Below are positions 26,466 through 33,315 of a stretch of DNA of 64,000 nt, piece by piece. Position 1 is the first letter of the stretch, and each line of letters begins with the position of its first letter. The position numbers were made by a program, and so were the translations under genes. The notes below the pieces were generated by a model. It did not search any database. It worked only from the letters and a program-made list of their open reading frames with translations, and was not told the DNA's origin. Origin of the DNA: Niastella sp. OAS944 (GTDB lineage Bacteria; Bacteroidota; Bacteroidia; Chitinophagales; Chitinophagaceae); assembly GCA_024809215.1 (NCBI GenBank), contig JANUBW010000006.1, positions 310,936 to 374,935 of the forward strand, written 5' to 3'.

Positions 26466-27905
26466 ATGAGAATAAACATATATAGTGTAGCTTTTGCCGG
26501 ATTGATGATGCTGGCAGTGTCATGTAAAAAAGACCTGGTTGAAATAAATAAGAATCCCAATGCAGCTGAAAATCCACAGCCCGATTACCTGCTTACCGCA
26601 GCGCAAAAAATAACCTCCGATCTGTATTGGGGAGCCGATAATAATTTCAATTCAACTTTATTGATCATTCAGCATTGGGCAAAGATCCAGTATACAGAGC
26701 CCGACAGGTATATTTTTTCAAATAGCAGCTTTACTTCTCTTTGGAATACGGGCTATGCGCAAAGCATCACTAATTTGAATACCATTATTCAGTTGCCCGA
26801 TGAAAAGGCAAATGTCAATTACAAGAATGTGGCCATCATATTACGGTCGTGGGTGTTTAGTTTGCTTACTGATGCTTATGGTGATATTCCCTATAAACAG
26901 GCCGGAGATATAAAGAATAGTCTCACCCCGGCCTATGACCGGCAGAAAGATGTGTATTATGGATTGCTCGACGAGCTTAAAACAGCTGGGGCCGCTTTAA
27001 CTACTACAGGTAATGCCATCGCCGGCGATATAATTTATAGCGGAAAGATCGACAGGTGGAAGAAGTTTGCCAACGCATTGCGTTTGCGTATTGCCCTGCG
27101 TATTGCAGACCAGGAGCCCGAGAAAGCAAAACAAACCATCAATGATGTGCTGGCAGATGCCGGCGGTTTAATAAGTGCCAATGCTGAGATCGCACAATTT
27201 GTATATGTAACATCGCCACAGCAAAATCCCGTGAGTGCCTGGTTCGAAACCCGCGATGACTATCGTATTGGTAAAACAATTGTTGATAAGCTATATGCGC
27301 TGAATGATCCCCGCCTGCCTGTATACGCTAATAAACCAAGCGATGCAACTGTTACAAACTATGTAGGTGTGCCAAGCGGTCTTACCAACAGCGATGCCAA
27401 TAACCTGGGGTTTGCCAAAACCAGTAAGCCGGGTACCTATTTCTCTACTCCTCAAACCCCGGCTGTTATTACCAGCTACGCCGAAGTGCTGTTTGGCAGG
27501 GCAGAAGCCGCTGCAAGAGGGTTTACAACAGAGAATGCCAACTCATTATATGAAGCGGCCATAAAGGCTTCGCTCAACCAGTTTGGAATTACAGATGCTA
27601 CTGCTATTAATAATTACCTGTCGCAGGCTGCAGTAAAGTATGATGCCGGTAATTATAAAAAGTCTATTGGTGAGCAAAAATGGATCGCCTTGTTTGGCCA
27701 GGGGCTGGAAGCATTTGCCGAATGGCGCCGCCTCGATTACCCTCAGTTAACACCTGCGGTGGCTGGTGAGCTGGATAAAAAGATACCTGTACGTTTTATT
27801 TACCCCGGTTCGGAACAGGCGCTTAATGGCAATAATTATAAACAGGCCGTTGTAAATCAGGGTACCGATAACCTGCTTACAAAAATATGGTTCGATAAAT
27901 ATTAG
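26466..27905 (+). CDS. SusD-like lipoprotein (SusD-like_2 type)
   Basis: 479 residues from the ATG at 26466; longer in-frame starts would lie inside susC. A lipoprotein signal ends in LAVSCKKDL. The sequence DLVEINKNPNAAENPQPDYLLTAAQ, the RSWVFSLLTDAYGDIPYKQAG block and a C-terminal half with EQKWIALFGQGLEAFAEWRRLDYPQL are characteristic of the SusD/RagB-related SusD-like_2 family. Partners of this type often handle peptides or other non-starch ligands. It directly follows its susC and is 12 bp upstream of a small secreted protein gene. Confidence 0.93.
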   Translation: MRINIYSVAFAGLMMLAVSCKKDLVEINKNPNAAENPQPDYLLTAAQKITSDLYWGADNNFNSTLLIIQHWAKIQYTEPDRYIFSNSSFTSLWNTGYAQSITNLNTIIQLPDEKANVNYKNVAIILRSWVFSLLTDAYGDIPYKQAGDIKNSLTPAYDRQKDVYYGLLDELKTAGAALTTTGNAIAGDIIYSGKIDRWKKFANALRLRIALRIADQEPEKAKQTINDVLADAGGLISANAEIAQFVYVTSPQQNPVSAWFETRDDYRIGKTIVDKLYALNDPRLPVYANKPSDATVTNYVGVPSGLTNSDANNLGFAKTSKPGTYFSTPQTPAVITSYAEVLFGRAEAAARGFTTENANSLYEAAIKASLNQFGITDATAINNYLSQAAVKYDAGNYKKSIGEQKWIALFGQGLEAFAEWRRLDYPQLTPAVAGELDKKIPVRFIYPGSEQALNGNNYKQAVVNQGTDNLLTKIWFDKY

Positions 27906-27917
27906 AATAAGCGTTGT

Positions 27918-28325
27918 ATGAAACAGATAAAGGTTGTTGTAATATTCTTTCTGCTCGTGTTTTCTGCCTTGTTCTTAAAAGCGCAGGTGAAAGGTATTGT
28001 GTTGACTGGCAAGGTTGTAACCTTTGAAGAGCGCTCGCCCATAGAGGGCGCAACCATACAGGTTAAAGGCACACGCAATGTTTCGGGCACTATGTATGAT
28101 GGCATGTACGCAATTGAAATTAAACCCGGCGATTCGGTGCTGGTTTTCAGTTTTGATGGGTACGAAACGAAGGAATTGCCCATAGTGGAAGAAAAACGCG
28201 AATACAACGTAATGTTAAAAGTATGTCGAGGTGAGCGCCCCTTTGGAGGGACGCTCACCTTAAATAATTATTGTAAAACAATTTGCCGGTATGAAATAAT
28301 GTCGTACATTAGCCTAGTAATTTAG
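27918..28325 (+). CDS. Small secreted protein with a lone CarboxypepD_reg-like domain
   Basis: 135 residues. Signal peptide 1-22 (ending LFLKAQ), then a single domain (GIVLTGKVVTFEERSPIEGATIQVKGTRNVSG ... DSVLVFSFDGYETKELPI ... EYNVMLK) of the type found at the N-terminus of SusC proteins. No plug or barrel follows. The last 33 codons read through a strong hairpin (28229-28260) that looks like the operon terminator, so the natural stop codon may have been lost or the tail is a recent extension. It could be a genuine stand-alone module or the relic of a susC gene. Last gene of the third susCD operon. Confidence 0.65.
   Translation: MKQIKVVVIFFLLVFSALFLKAQVKGIVLTGKVVTFEERSPIEGATIQVKGTRNVSGTMYDGMYAIEIKPGDSVLVFSFDGYETKELPIVEEKREYNVMLKVCRGERPFGGTLTLNNYCKTICRYEIMSYISLVI
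28229..28260. terminator. Stem-loop overlapping the end of the small secreted protein gene
   Basis: AGGTGAGCG (28229-28237) and CGCTCACCT (28252-28260) form a perfect 9-bp stem with additional CCC/GGG pairing inside, followed by AT-rich sequence. It lies inside the reading frame that ends at 28325. Confidence 0.65.
28282..28312 (+). promoter_or_regulatory. Promoter of the cysteine-tract leader and PhyH/SDR operon
   Basis: TTTG (28282-28285), a 19-bp spacer and TACATTAG (28305-28312), one mismatch from TAnnTTTG. Transcription would start near 28320, about 18 nt before the leader ATG and 280 nt before the PhyH gene. Confidence 0.6.
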
Positions 28326-28337
28326 TGGGGTAATAAT

Positions 28338-28466
28338 ATGAACACTATGCAACAAAATCATTTACATCCTGGCAGGTGGCCCGGCAGTAACGTTGCCCAA
28401 AAGGCCGCCACATTCTCTATTGCAATTCAGTCTGCTTCTTTCCGTTGTTGTTCCTGCTGTTGTTAA
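28338..28466 (+). CDS. 42-residue leader ORF ending in a cysteine tract
   Basis: ATG at 28338 (a second in-frame ATG at 28347), stop TAA at 28464. The middle reads HLHPGRWPGSNVAQ and the C-terminus is FRCCSCCC, so five of the last six codons are Cys (TGT/TGC). It begins just downstream of a promoter and is followed by two hairpins before the PhyH start codon at 28600. Position, size and terminal tract of one amino acid are what is expected of an attenuation leader peptide; a short metal-binding or modified peptide is an alternative. Classical His, Trp and actinobacterial Cys leaders work by ribosome stalling at such tracts. No homolog search could be done, so reality as a translated gene is inferred. 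Confidence 0.55.
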   Translation: MNTMQQNHLHPGRWPGSNVAQKAATFSIAIQSASFRCCSCCC

Positions 28467-28476
28467 TCCGCTTTCG

Positions 28477-28510
28477 CCGGACATACTTCTATTCCCCCTC
28501 CAGCGTCCGG
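28477..28510 (+). promoter_or_regulatory. Hairpin after the cysteine-tract ORF
   Basis: CCGGAC (28477-28482) pairs with GTCCGG (28505-28510) with a 22-nt loop, beginning 11 nt after the leader stop codon. A ribosome paused on the Cys codons would be close enough to affect it. Confidence 0.4.
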
Positions 28511-28547
28511 TAATTCACTACTATTTTCACAGACGAATGAGTTATTG

Positions 28548-28565
28548 CTTTCATGTTTATGAAAG
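28548..28565 (+). promoter_or_regulatory. Hairpin with downstream T run before the PhyH gene
   Basis: CTTTCAT and ATGAAAG form a perfect 7-bp stem with a GTTT loop; a TTTTT run follows about 20 nt later (near 28584). It could be an attenuator or a translation-control element; too weak to settle by eye. Confidence 0.38.
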
Positions 28566-28599
28566 TGATAATAATTATTAATCTTTTTATACCAGCATT

Positions 28600-29484
28600 A
28601 TGAAACAGTTTGAACAACAGGTGTTTCGTTTAGAAGAAACCATCACCGATAAACATATAGCTTATTTCAATAAATACGGTATCATTCAATTTAAGAACTT
28701 TATTGATAAGGAAACTGTGCAGGAATTCATTAGAGAAGTTGATAGTGTTCAGAAACATCTTATAACATATGATATCAAAAAAGTAAATGGTATACCGCTT
28801 AAATTCGGGCACGATGAGTATGGCAACTCCATTATTCAGCGCCTGGCCTTTACTTCGCAATACAGTCAAAAACTACATGATTTTTTAAAAGATCCCCGTT
28901 TGCAATCGCTCATTAAACTGCTGGGGGCCTATGCCGGCCGCATAGGGGAGAATGAAAAAGACGGACTGGTGGTAAATCATTATGTGAATACCGAAAACAG
29001 CCAGTATAAACAATTGGGCTGGCATACCGATAGCCCGCGCGACCTCTTTTTAGGTTCACGTATTTTACCAATGTTGAATGTTGGCGTTCATTTAGACGAT
29101 TGCCCATATGAGAACGGCGGTTTACGGGTACTGCCCGGCACGCATAGTCAGAGTTTGTTCCGTTTACTGTTCAGGAAGAAATACTTTATTGACAATAACC
29201 CCGATAAAAAAGAAGTGGGTTTTGATATTGAAGCGGGCGACCTTACGGTACATGATGGCCGTTTATGGCACCGCGTTCAGCAATCACCGTTCATTGGCGC
29301 CAAAAGCCGCAGGCGTGTAATGTATATACCTATTATTACCGGGGCGTACCAGCCAAAACATAAGGATAGTCCAACCCCGTTCTATCATCGCCTGGCACAG
29401 CTGAGGTTGAAACCAACGCCGGCGAAATTGGCGGAATTGTCGTTGCCCCTGAATACTGAAGGTGCTCAGGAAGCAAGAGCATAA
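28600..29484 (+). CDS. Phytanoyl-CoA dioxygenase (PhyH) family Fe(II)/2-oxoglutarate oxygenase
   Basis: 294 residues, cytoplasmic, close to the usual PhyH length. The iron-binding facial triad is visible: His142 and Asp144 in LGWHTDSPRD, and the distal His224 in DGRLWHRVQ, followed by an Arg-rich SRRRVMYIP that would hold 2-oxoglutarate. A GGLRVLPGTHSQS segment matches the family pattern ahead of the distal His. Members hydroxylate or oxidatively cleave lipids, phosphonates and secondary metabolites; the substrate cannot be read. It forms a two-gene operon with the SDR 32 bp downstream, and both lie behind the cysteine-tract leader. Confidence 0.88.
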   Translation: MKQFEQQVFRLEETITDKHIAYFNKYGIIQFKNFIDKETVQEFIREVDSVQKHLITYDIKKVNGIPLKFGHDEYGNSIIQRLAFTSQYSQKLHDFLKDPRLQSLIKLLGAYAGRIGENEKDGLVVNHYVNTENSQYKQLGWHTDSPRDLFLGSRILPMLNVGVHLDDCPYENGGLRVLPGTHSQSLFRLLFRKKYFIDNNPDKKEVGFDIEAGDLTVHDGRLWHRVQQSPFIGAKSRRRVMYIPIITGAYQPKHKDSPTPFYHRLAQLRLKPTPAKLAELSLPLNTEGAQEARA

Positions 29485-29516
29485 ACAATTTTTGAAACCT
29501 TATTAATTGAAAATAT

Positions 29517-30356
29517 ATGTCATATGCATTAGTGACCGGCTCGGGCAGTGGAATAGGCCGGGGAATAGCCAAAGAACTGGCACGTCTTGATTTTGACCTG
29601 CTATTGGTTGATGTAAACGAGGCCGGCCTTGCAGAAACAAAAAAGGAGATTGAATTAAAATATGATTCTCTTATTTATACTTTGCCGCTCGATCTTAGTT
29701 CACCGGATGCGCTCACGACGCTTACTTCGTGGACAAGTATCTGGCACGATGAACTTCAGGTAGTGGTAAACAATGCTGGTTTTGGGCTTAATGGTGCTTT
29801 TGAACAGCTGGAGTTAAGCGAGCAGTTGAATATCATCGATGTAAATATTAAAGCACAGGTGTCGCTATCGCACGCTTATGTACCGGTGCTCAAAAAACGT
29901 ACCCAGGCGTTTTTATTAAATGTGGGCAGCACTACCTGCTATCAATCCATTCCATATTTAAATATTTATGCTGCGTCAAAGGCATTTGTATATTCCTTTA
30001 CCCGCGCGTTACGCTTTGAGCTACGCAATTCGCCGGTATCGGTAAGTTTGCTGATACCCGGTAGTACCGATACTAATTTTGTATACCGGGCCCGTATGTC
30101 GGCGGCCACTATAAAGACAGCTGAAAGATTTAATATGTCGCCCGATGTGGTGGGCAAGATCGCTGTACGTGGCTTGTTTAGAGGCAAGGCCGAGATCATA
30201 CCTGGCTTTACCAATAAACTCCATGCGTTCTTCCCACGTTTCGTTTCAAGGAGTTTTACCGAAAAGCTGGGCGCTAATATCTACAAGCCGGAAGTGAAGA
30301 AGCAAAACGCTGTAACACAGCCGCCGGTAAATTTAGCAGTACCTGTTGTGGAATAA
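29517..30356 (+). CDS. Short-chain dehydrogenase partner of the PhyH oxygenase
   Basis: 279 residues. TGSGSGIGRGIAKELA cofactor loop, VDVNEAG acidic turn suggesting NAD(H) preference, NNAGFGLNG, NVGSTTCY and the catalytic YAASK. The C-terminal part (RGLFRGKAEIIPGFTNKLHAFFPR) resembles the DltE/YqjQ-like SDR branch. It follows the PhyH gene by 32 bp on the same strand. A hydroxylase followed by a dehydrogenase suggests two consecutive oxidations of one substrate; this is inference from context. Confidence 0.9.
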   Translation: MSYALVTGSGSGIGRGIAKELARLDFDLLLVDVNEAGLAETKKEIELKYDSLIYTLPLDLSSPDALTTLTSWTSIWHDELQVVVNNAGFGLNGAFEQLELSEQLNIIDVNIKAQVSLSHAYVPVLKKRTQAFLLNVGSTTCYQSIPYLNIYAASKAFVYSFTRALRFELRNSPVSVSLLIPGSTDTNFVYRARMSAATIKTAERFNMSPDVVGKIAVRGLFRGKAEIIPGFTNKLHAFFPRFVSRSFTEKLGANIYKPEVKKQNAVTQPPVNLAVPVVE

Positions 30357-30362
30357 TAAACC

Positions 30363-30402
30363 AGTTGACGAGTTAACCTGTTAACCTGTTAACTCGTCAA
30401 CT
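30363..30402. repeat. Palindrome AGTTGACGAGTTAAC / GTTAACTCGTCAACT
   Basis: A perfect 15-bp inverted repeat with a 10-bp spacer built from the same word (CTGTTAACCT), starting 6 bp after the SDR stop. It probably terminates the PhyH/SDR transcript. Related GTTAACGAGTTAACGAG words recur at 35045-35070. Confidence 0.7.
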
Positions 30403-30404
30403 AA

Positions 30405-30437
30405 ATTTGCCCCCCATAATTTAAGAATTTGTCCCCC
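30405..30437 (+). promoter_or_regulatory. Direct repeat ATTTGyCCCCC x2, candidate HTCS-type operator
   Basis: ATTTGCCCCCC (30405-30415) and ATTTGTCCCCC (30427-30437) lie 22 bp apart upstream of the GH5 gene, mirroring ATTTACCCCC x2 at 8085-8115 upstream of the first susC. Confidence 0.5.
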
Positions 30438-30453
30438 GTACAGGTTCTTCTCA

Positions 30454-30503
30454 TGCAATTAATTTTAATGGTTCTCCCATTTTAACCATTAAAAACGATT
30501 GCA
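30454..30503 (+). promoter_or_regulatory. Long 5'-UTR stem-loop abutting the GH5 start codon
   Basis: Nested arms: TGCAAT (30454-30459) with ATTGCA (30498-30503), and inside them TTTTAATGGTT (30463-30473) with AACCATTAAAA (30484-30494), an 11-bp perfect stem with a 10-nt loop. The structure ends on the base before the ATG and covers any ribosome-binding site. Confidence 0.6.
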
Positions 30504-31973
30504 ATGAAAAAGCTATTCATCTTTCTGCTGCCGGTAATGGTAGCAGCCTGTACAAAATCGCCATCAGGGACCGGCGCTGAAACTGCCGGTGGTGCAATTA
30601 CCAACCGGTTGCCTGTAACCGTAAATGCGACCAACAATTTCAAAGGTTTGAACTGGGCCGACCCGGCCGATAACTTCAAAGACGGCCTTGTAGTGGTGAG
30701 CGGGCTGGCGTCTACCGACAGCTATGCCACCGTACAAACAAAAGCAGGCCCCATTCTTACGGCTTTTCAAAACCGGGGCGCCAATACGGTGCGGCTGCCG
30801 GTAAATCCATCAACAGTATCTCAATCATACTGGAGTGCTTATACAGGCGCCATCGACCTGGCAGTAAGCAGGAGTATGAATGTAATTCTTGCTTATTGGG
30901 AAGGCAGCAGCTCGCGCGATGGATTGGTTGATAATACCACCCAGTTCTGGAGTATGTGGCAAACCATTGTAAACAAATATGGTTCTACCAGCCGCGTTTA
31001 TTTTGAACCATTCAATGAACCGCATGGCTACAGCACAACCGATCTCAATAATCTCTATGCAACCTGGTTAACTAACTATCCTTCGGTGCCCCGCGGCCGT
31101 ATTATTCTCGACGGGCAGGGATACGCGCAGAATGTGAATGTAGTAGGCGCCGACAGCCGGTTGAGCAGTTGCCTGCTGTCATATCACAATTATACCTGGT
31201 TCGATAACAACAAAACAACTGCTGGCGACTGGGTGGCGGCTATTCAGTCAATTGCCTATCCCGGTCGCACCATTGTTACCGAGTTTGGCATTCCTATGAC
31301 CACGGGAAAGAACTATTTAGGTGCACCGGGAAGCGACCGCGAGATCGCTTACTTTCAGGGAATGACGCAGGGTATCTTAGGCCGCTCTATGGGTTGTGTG
31401 TACTGGCCGGGGTTACGTGATGGTGATACGTATAGTTTGCTCACTTTAAGCGGTTCTTCATTAACTACAAATAATGCATCGGGCTTAACCCGGTTGCAAT
31501 ATGGCTGGGGCAATACCAGTATAAGTTTTCCTTCCGGCAGTTTCAACAGTTCGGCATGGTATCGCATTGTATGCCGTAATAGTAATAAAGCACTGGATGT
31601 AAATGGTTCCTCAACTGCCAATGGGGGCGCTATTGTACAATGGGATTATTGGGGCGGCAATAACCAGCAATGGAAAATAACCAACCTGGGCAATGGTTAC
31701 TATAGCATCATTAATCGTAACAGCAATAAAGCGCTTGACGTAAATGGCGGTTCTACCACTTCGGGCACCAGTATTATACAATACGATTATTCGGGTGGCA
31801 ATAACCAGCAATGGCGTATAGTGGATATGGGTTTTGGGTATTTTGAAATAACCAACCGCAACAGCGGTCAAAGCCTTGACGTAAATGGCGCTTCTACCGC
31901 AAATGGCGGTGGTGTAATACAGTGGCCTTACAATGGCGGCCGCAACCAGCAATGGCAGATAGTTCAGTTGTAA
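30504..31973 (+). CDS. GH5-family glycoside hydrolase lipoprotein with ricin-type (CBM13) module
   Basis: 489 residues. Lipoprotein signal with Cys16 (VMVAACTK). A GH5 TIM barrel spans about 45-335: FKGLNW, GANTVRLPV, acid/base Glu172 in FEPFNEP, YHNYTWF and nucleophile Glu260 in IVTEFG. Residues 350-489 form a beta-trefoil with three near-identical repeats (NKALDVNGSS ... NNQQW). GH5 members attack cellulose, mannan and related beta-glycans; the subfamily is not assignable by eye. The lectin module closely resembles that of the alginate-lyase-like protein at 1683. Preceded by a direct repeat similar to that before the first susC, and convergent with the pectate lyase. Confidence 0.92.
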   Translation: MKKLFIFLLPVMVAACTKSPSGTGAETAGGAITNRLPVTVNATNNFKGLNWADPADNFKDGLVVVSGLASTDSYATVQTKAGPILTAFQNRGANTVRLPVNPSTVSQSYWSAYTGAIDLAVSRSMNVILAYWEGSSSRDGLVDNTTQFWSMWQTIVNKYGSTSRVYFEPFNEPHGYSTTDLNNLYATWLTNYPSVPRGRIILDGQGYAQNVNVVGADSRLSSCLLSYHNYTWFDNNKTTAGDWVAAIQSIAYPGRTIVTEFGIPMTTGKNYLGAPGSDREIAYFQGMTQGILGRSMGCVYWPGLRDGDTYSLLTLSGSSLTTNNASGLTRLQYGWGNTSISFPSGSFNSSAWYRIVCRNSNKALDVNGSSTANGGAIVQWDYWGGNNQQWKITNLGNGYYSIINRNSNKALDVNGGSTTSGTSIIQYDYSGGNNQQWRIVDMGFGYFEITNRNSGQSLDVNGASTANGGGVIQWPYNGGRNQQWQIVQL

Positions 31974-31983
31974 AGAAAGCATT

Positions 31984-32026
31984 AGGTGGGTCCCCCTTTT
32001 AAAAGGGTACCCACCTTTATTTTTTT
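31984..32026. terminator. Strong intrinsic terminator between convergent GH5 and PL1 genes
   Basis: AGGTGGGT and ACCCACCT with inner CCCTTTT/AAAAGGG pairing form a long stem, followed by a TTTATTTTTTT tail on the plus strand. It starts 11 bp after the GH5 stop and 20 bp from the PL1 stop, so it probably serves both. Confidence 0.85.
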
Positions 32027-32045
32027 CTCCCGTCTAAGAATTACA

Positions 32046-33077
32046 TTATTTGTTCCCTGCATTGCCGGTTACAGCACTGGGTACACCGCTTCCGGTTGTC
32101 ATTGAATAAGTATAAGGAACAGAAAATACCGATGAATTAGGCGCCCATGAAGGAACACTGGTGCCTGAGAATACGTTACCGCTGTTCCAATTGATTTTAC
32201 CCTGCGCACTTGTGCTGCTGCTGGAATTTGACCAGGCATTGCTTTGATTGAGGAAATAACAGTTTTCTACTTTTATCTGGCTTTCGTTACCAACACCTAT
32301 GCAATAGTCGCTGGCCGAAGCTGCATAATAGTTATTGTAGCAGTGTACCTGACCAAAACGTACTCGTGGCATTCTTTGTTTACAACCGGCATCGTACCAG
32401 TTGTGGTGCATGGTTACATGCAGTTTACCACGGTCGGTTGTAACATCATCGCCATTACCAATAAGGTTTACAAAGTTGTGTGCGGTTTGGCTCGAATAGT
32501 TGAACCGGCACCACGATACGGTTACATTATCCGAAGCGCGAACAATATCCAATGCCCCATCTGAGCAATTGTTAAAGGCGCATTTGGTGATAAATACTTT
32601 TGTACTTCCCGAAACCTCTATGCCATCACCGGAGCCTGCAGCTGAAGGGTTGGTGATATTTAGGTTTTGAATATGTACATTGCTTACGTTTGAAACCGAT
32701 AAGCAACCAATAATGCCGGAGCTTGAATTGGCGCCTACTATGGTTTTGTTGCTTTTTACATTTACGGCGCTTGAACCAAGGTTCAAATTGCCATTAACTG
32801 TAATGATTTGCGTGGTGCTCGATTGAGCGGCGTTCCTGAAAGCTGTGGCGTCACTTACGGTGATGGAAGAACCGCCGTTACCGCCGGTGGTACCTGCTGC
32901 GTAACCGTTAGAGGTGGAAAGTATAAACTCCGAGTTGGCAACCCTGCCTTCTAAAGAAGCGTGAGGGTGCTGTTGATCGTTTGTTGAACCTTTTTTGTTA
33001 CAGCCCCATATAATAAGGGCAAAGGAAAGGCTGGCGCATACGATCGATGCGCCAAATGGCAGAATCGTTCTTTTCAT
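32046..33077 (-). CDS. Pectate lyase, PL1 family, lipoprotein
   Basis: 343 residues. Lipoprotein signal ending LIIWGCNKK (Cys26). A right-handed parallel beta-helix follows: ATAFRNAAQSSTTQIITVNGNL, NKTIVGAN, NLNITNPSA. The calcium and catalytic region reads SGDGIEV ... DGALDIVRASDNVTVSWCRF, and the conserved RMPRVRFGQVHCYNNYY carries the catalytic Arg of PL1. It cleaves polygalacturonate by beta-elimination, probably at the outer membrane surface. A single-gene unit; no susCD is attached, but three pectin-related loci lie within 30 kb. Confidence 0.93.
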   Translation of the reverse strand: MKRTILPFGASIVCASLSFALIIWGCNKKGSTNDQQHPHASLEGRVANSEFILSTSNGYAAGTTGGNGGSSITVSDATAFRNAAQSSTTQIITVNGNLNLGSSAVNVKSNKTIVGANSSSGIIGCLSVSNVSNVHIQNLNITNPSAAGSGDGIEVSGSTKVFITKCAFNNCSDGALDIVRASDNVTVSWCRFNYSSQTAHNFVNLIGNGDDVTTDRGKLHVTMHHNWYDAGCKQRMPRVRFGQVHCYNNYYAASASDYCIGVGNESQIKVENCYFLNQSNAWSNSSSSTSAQGKINWNSGNVFSGTSVPSWAPNSSVFSVPYTYSMTTGSGVPSAVTGNAGNK

Positions 33078-33315
33078 AATGGCAATTGTTTAAAAATGAA
33101 TGTAACTGTTTATGTTAAAGCGCGCTAAACATCAAAGGCATTCCGGTGCCCGCCAGGGGCAGGTGTCAATAAGTGATAGATGGTAAACTTACTTTTAGGA
33201 GGAGTACAAAAAAGCAACCTTATACCGTATAGGCATAGGTCATTTTTCTGGTTCATTTTAGGTGTACTAAAGTTAATTTCTTTTTTCGTTTGCAGGGGCG
33301 GGGTAGTATATTTAT

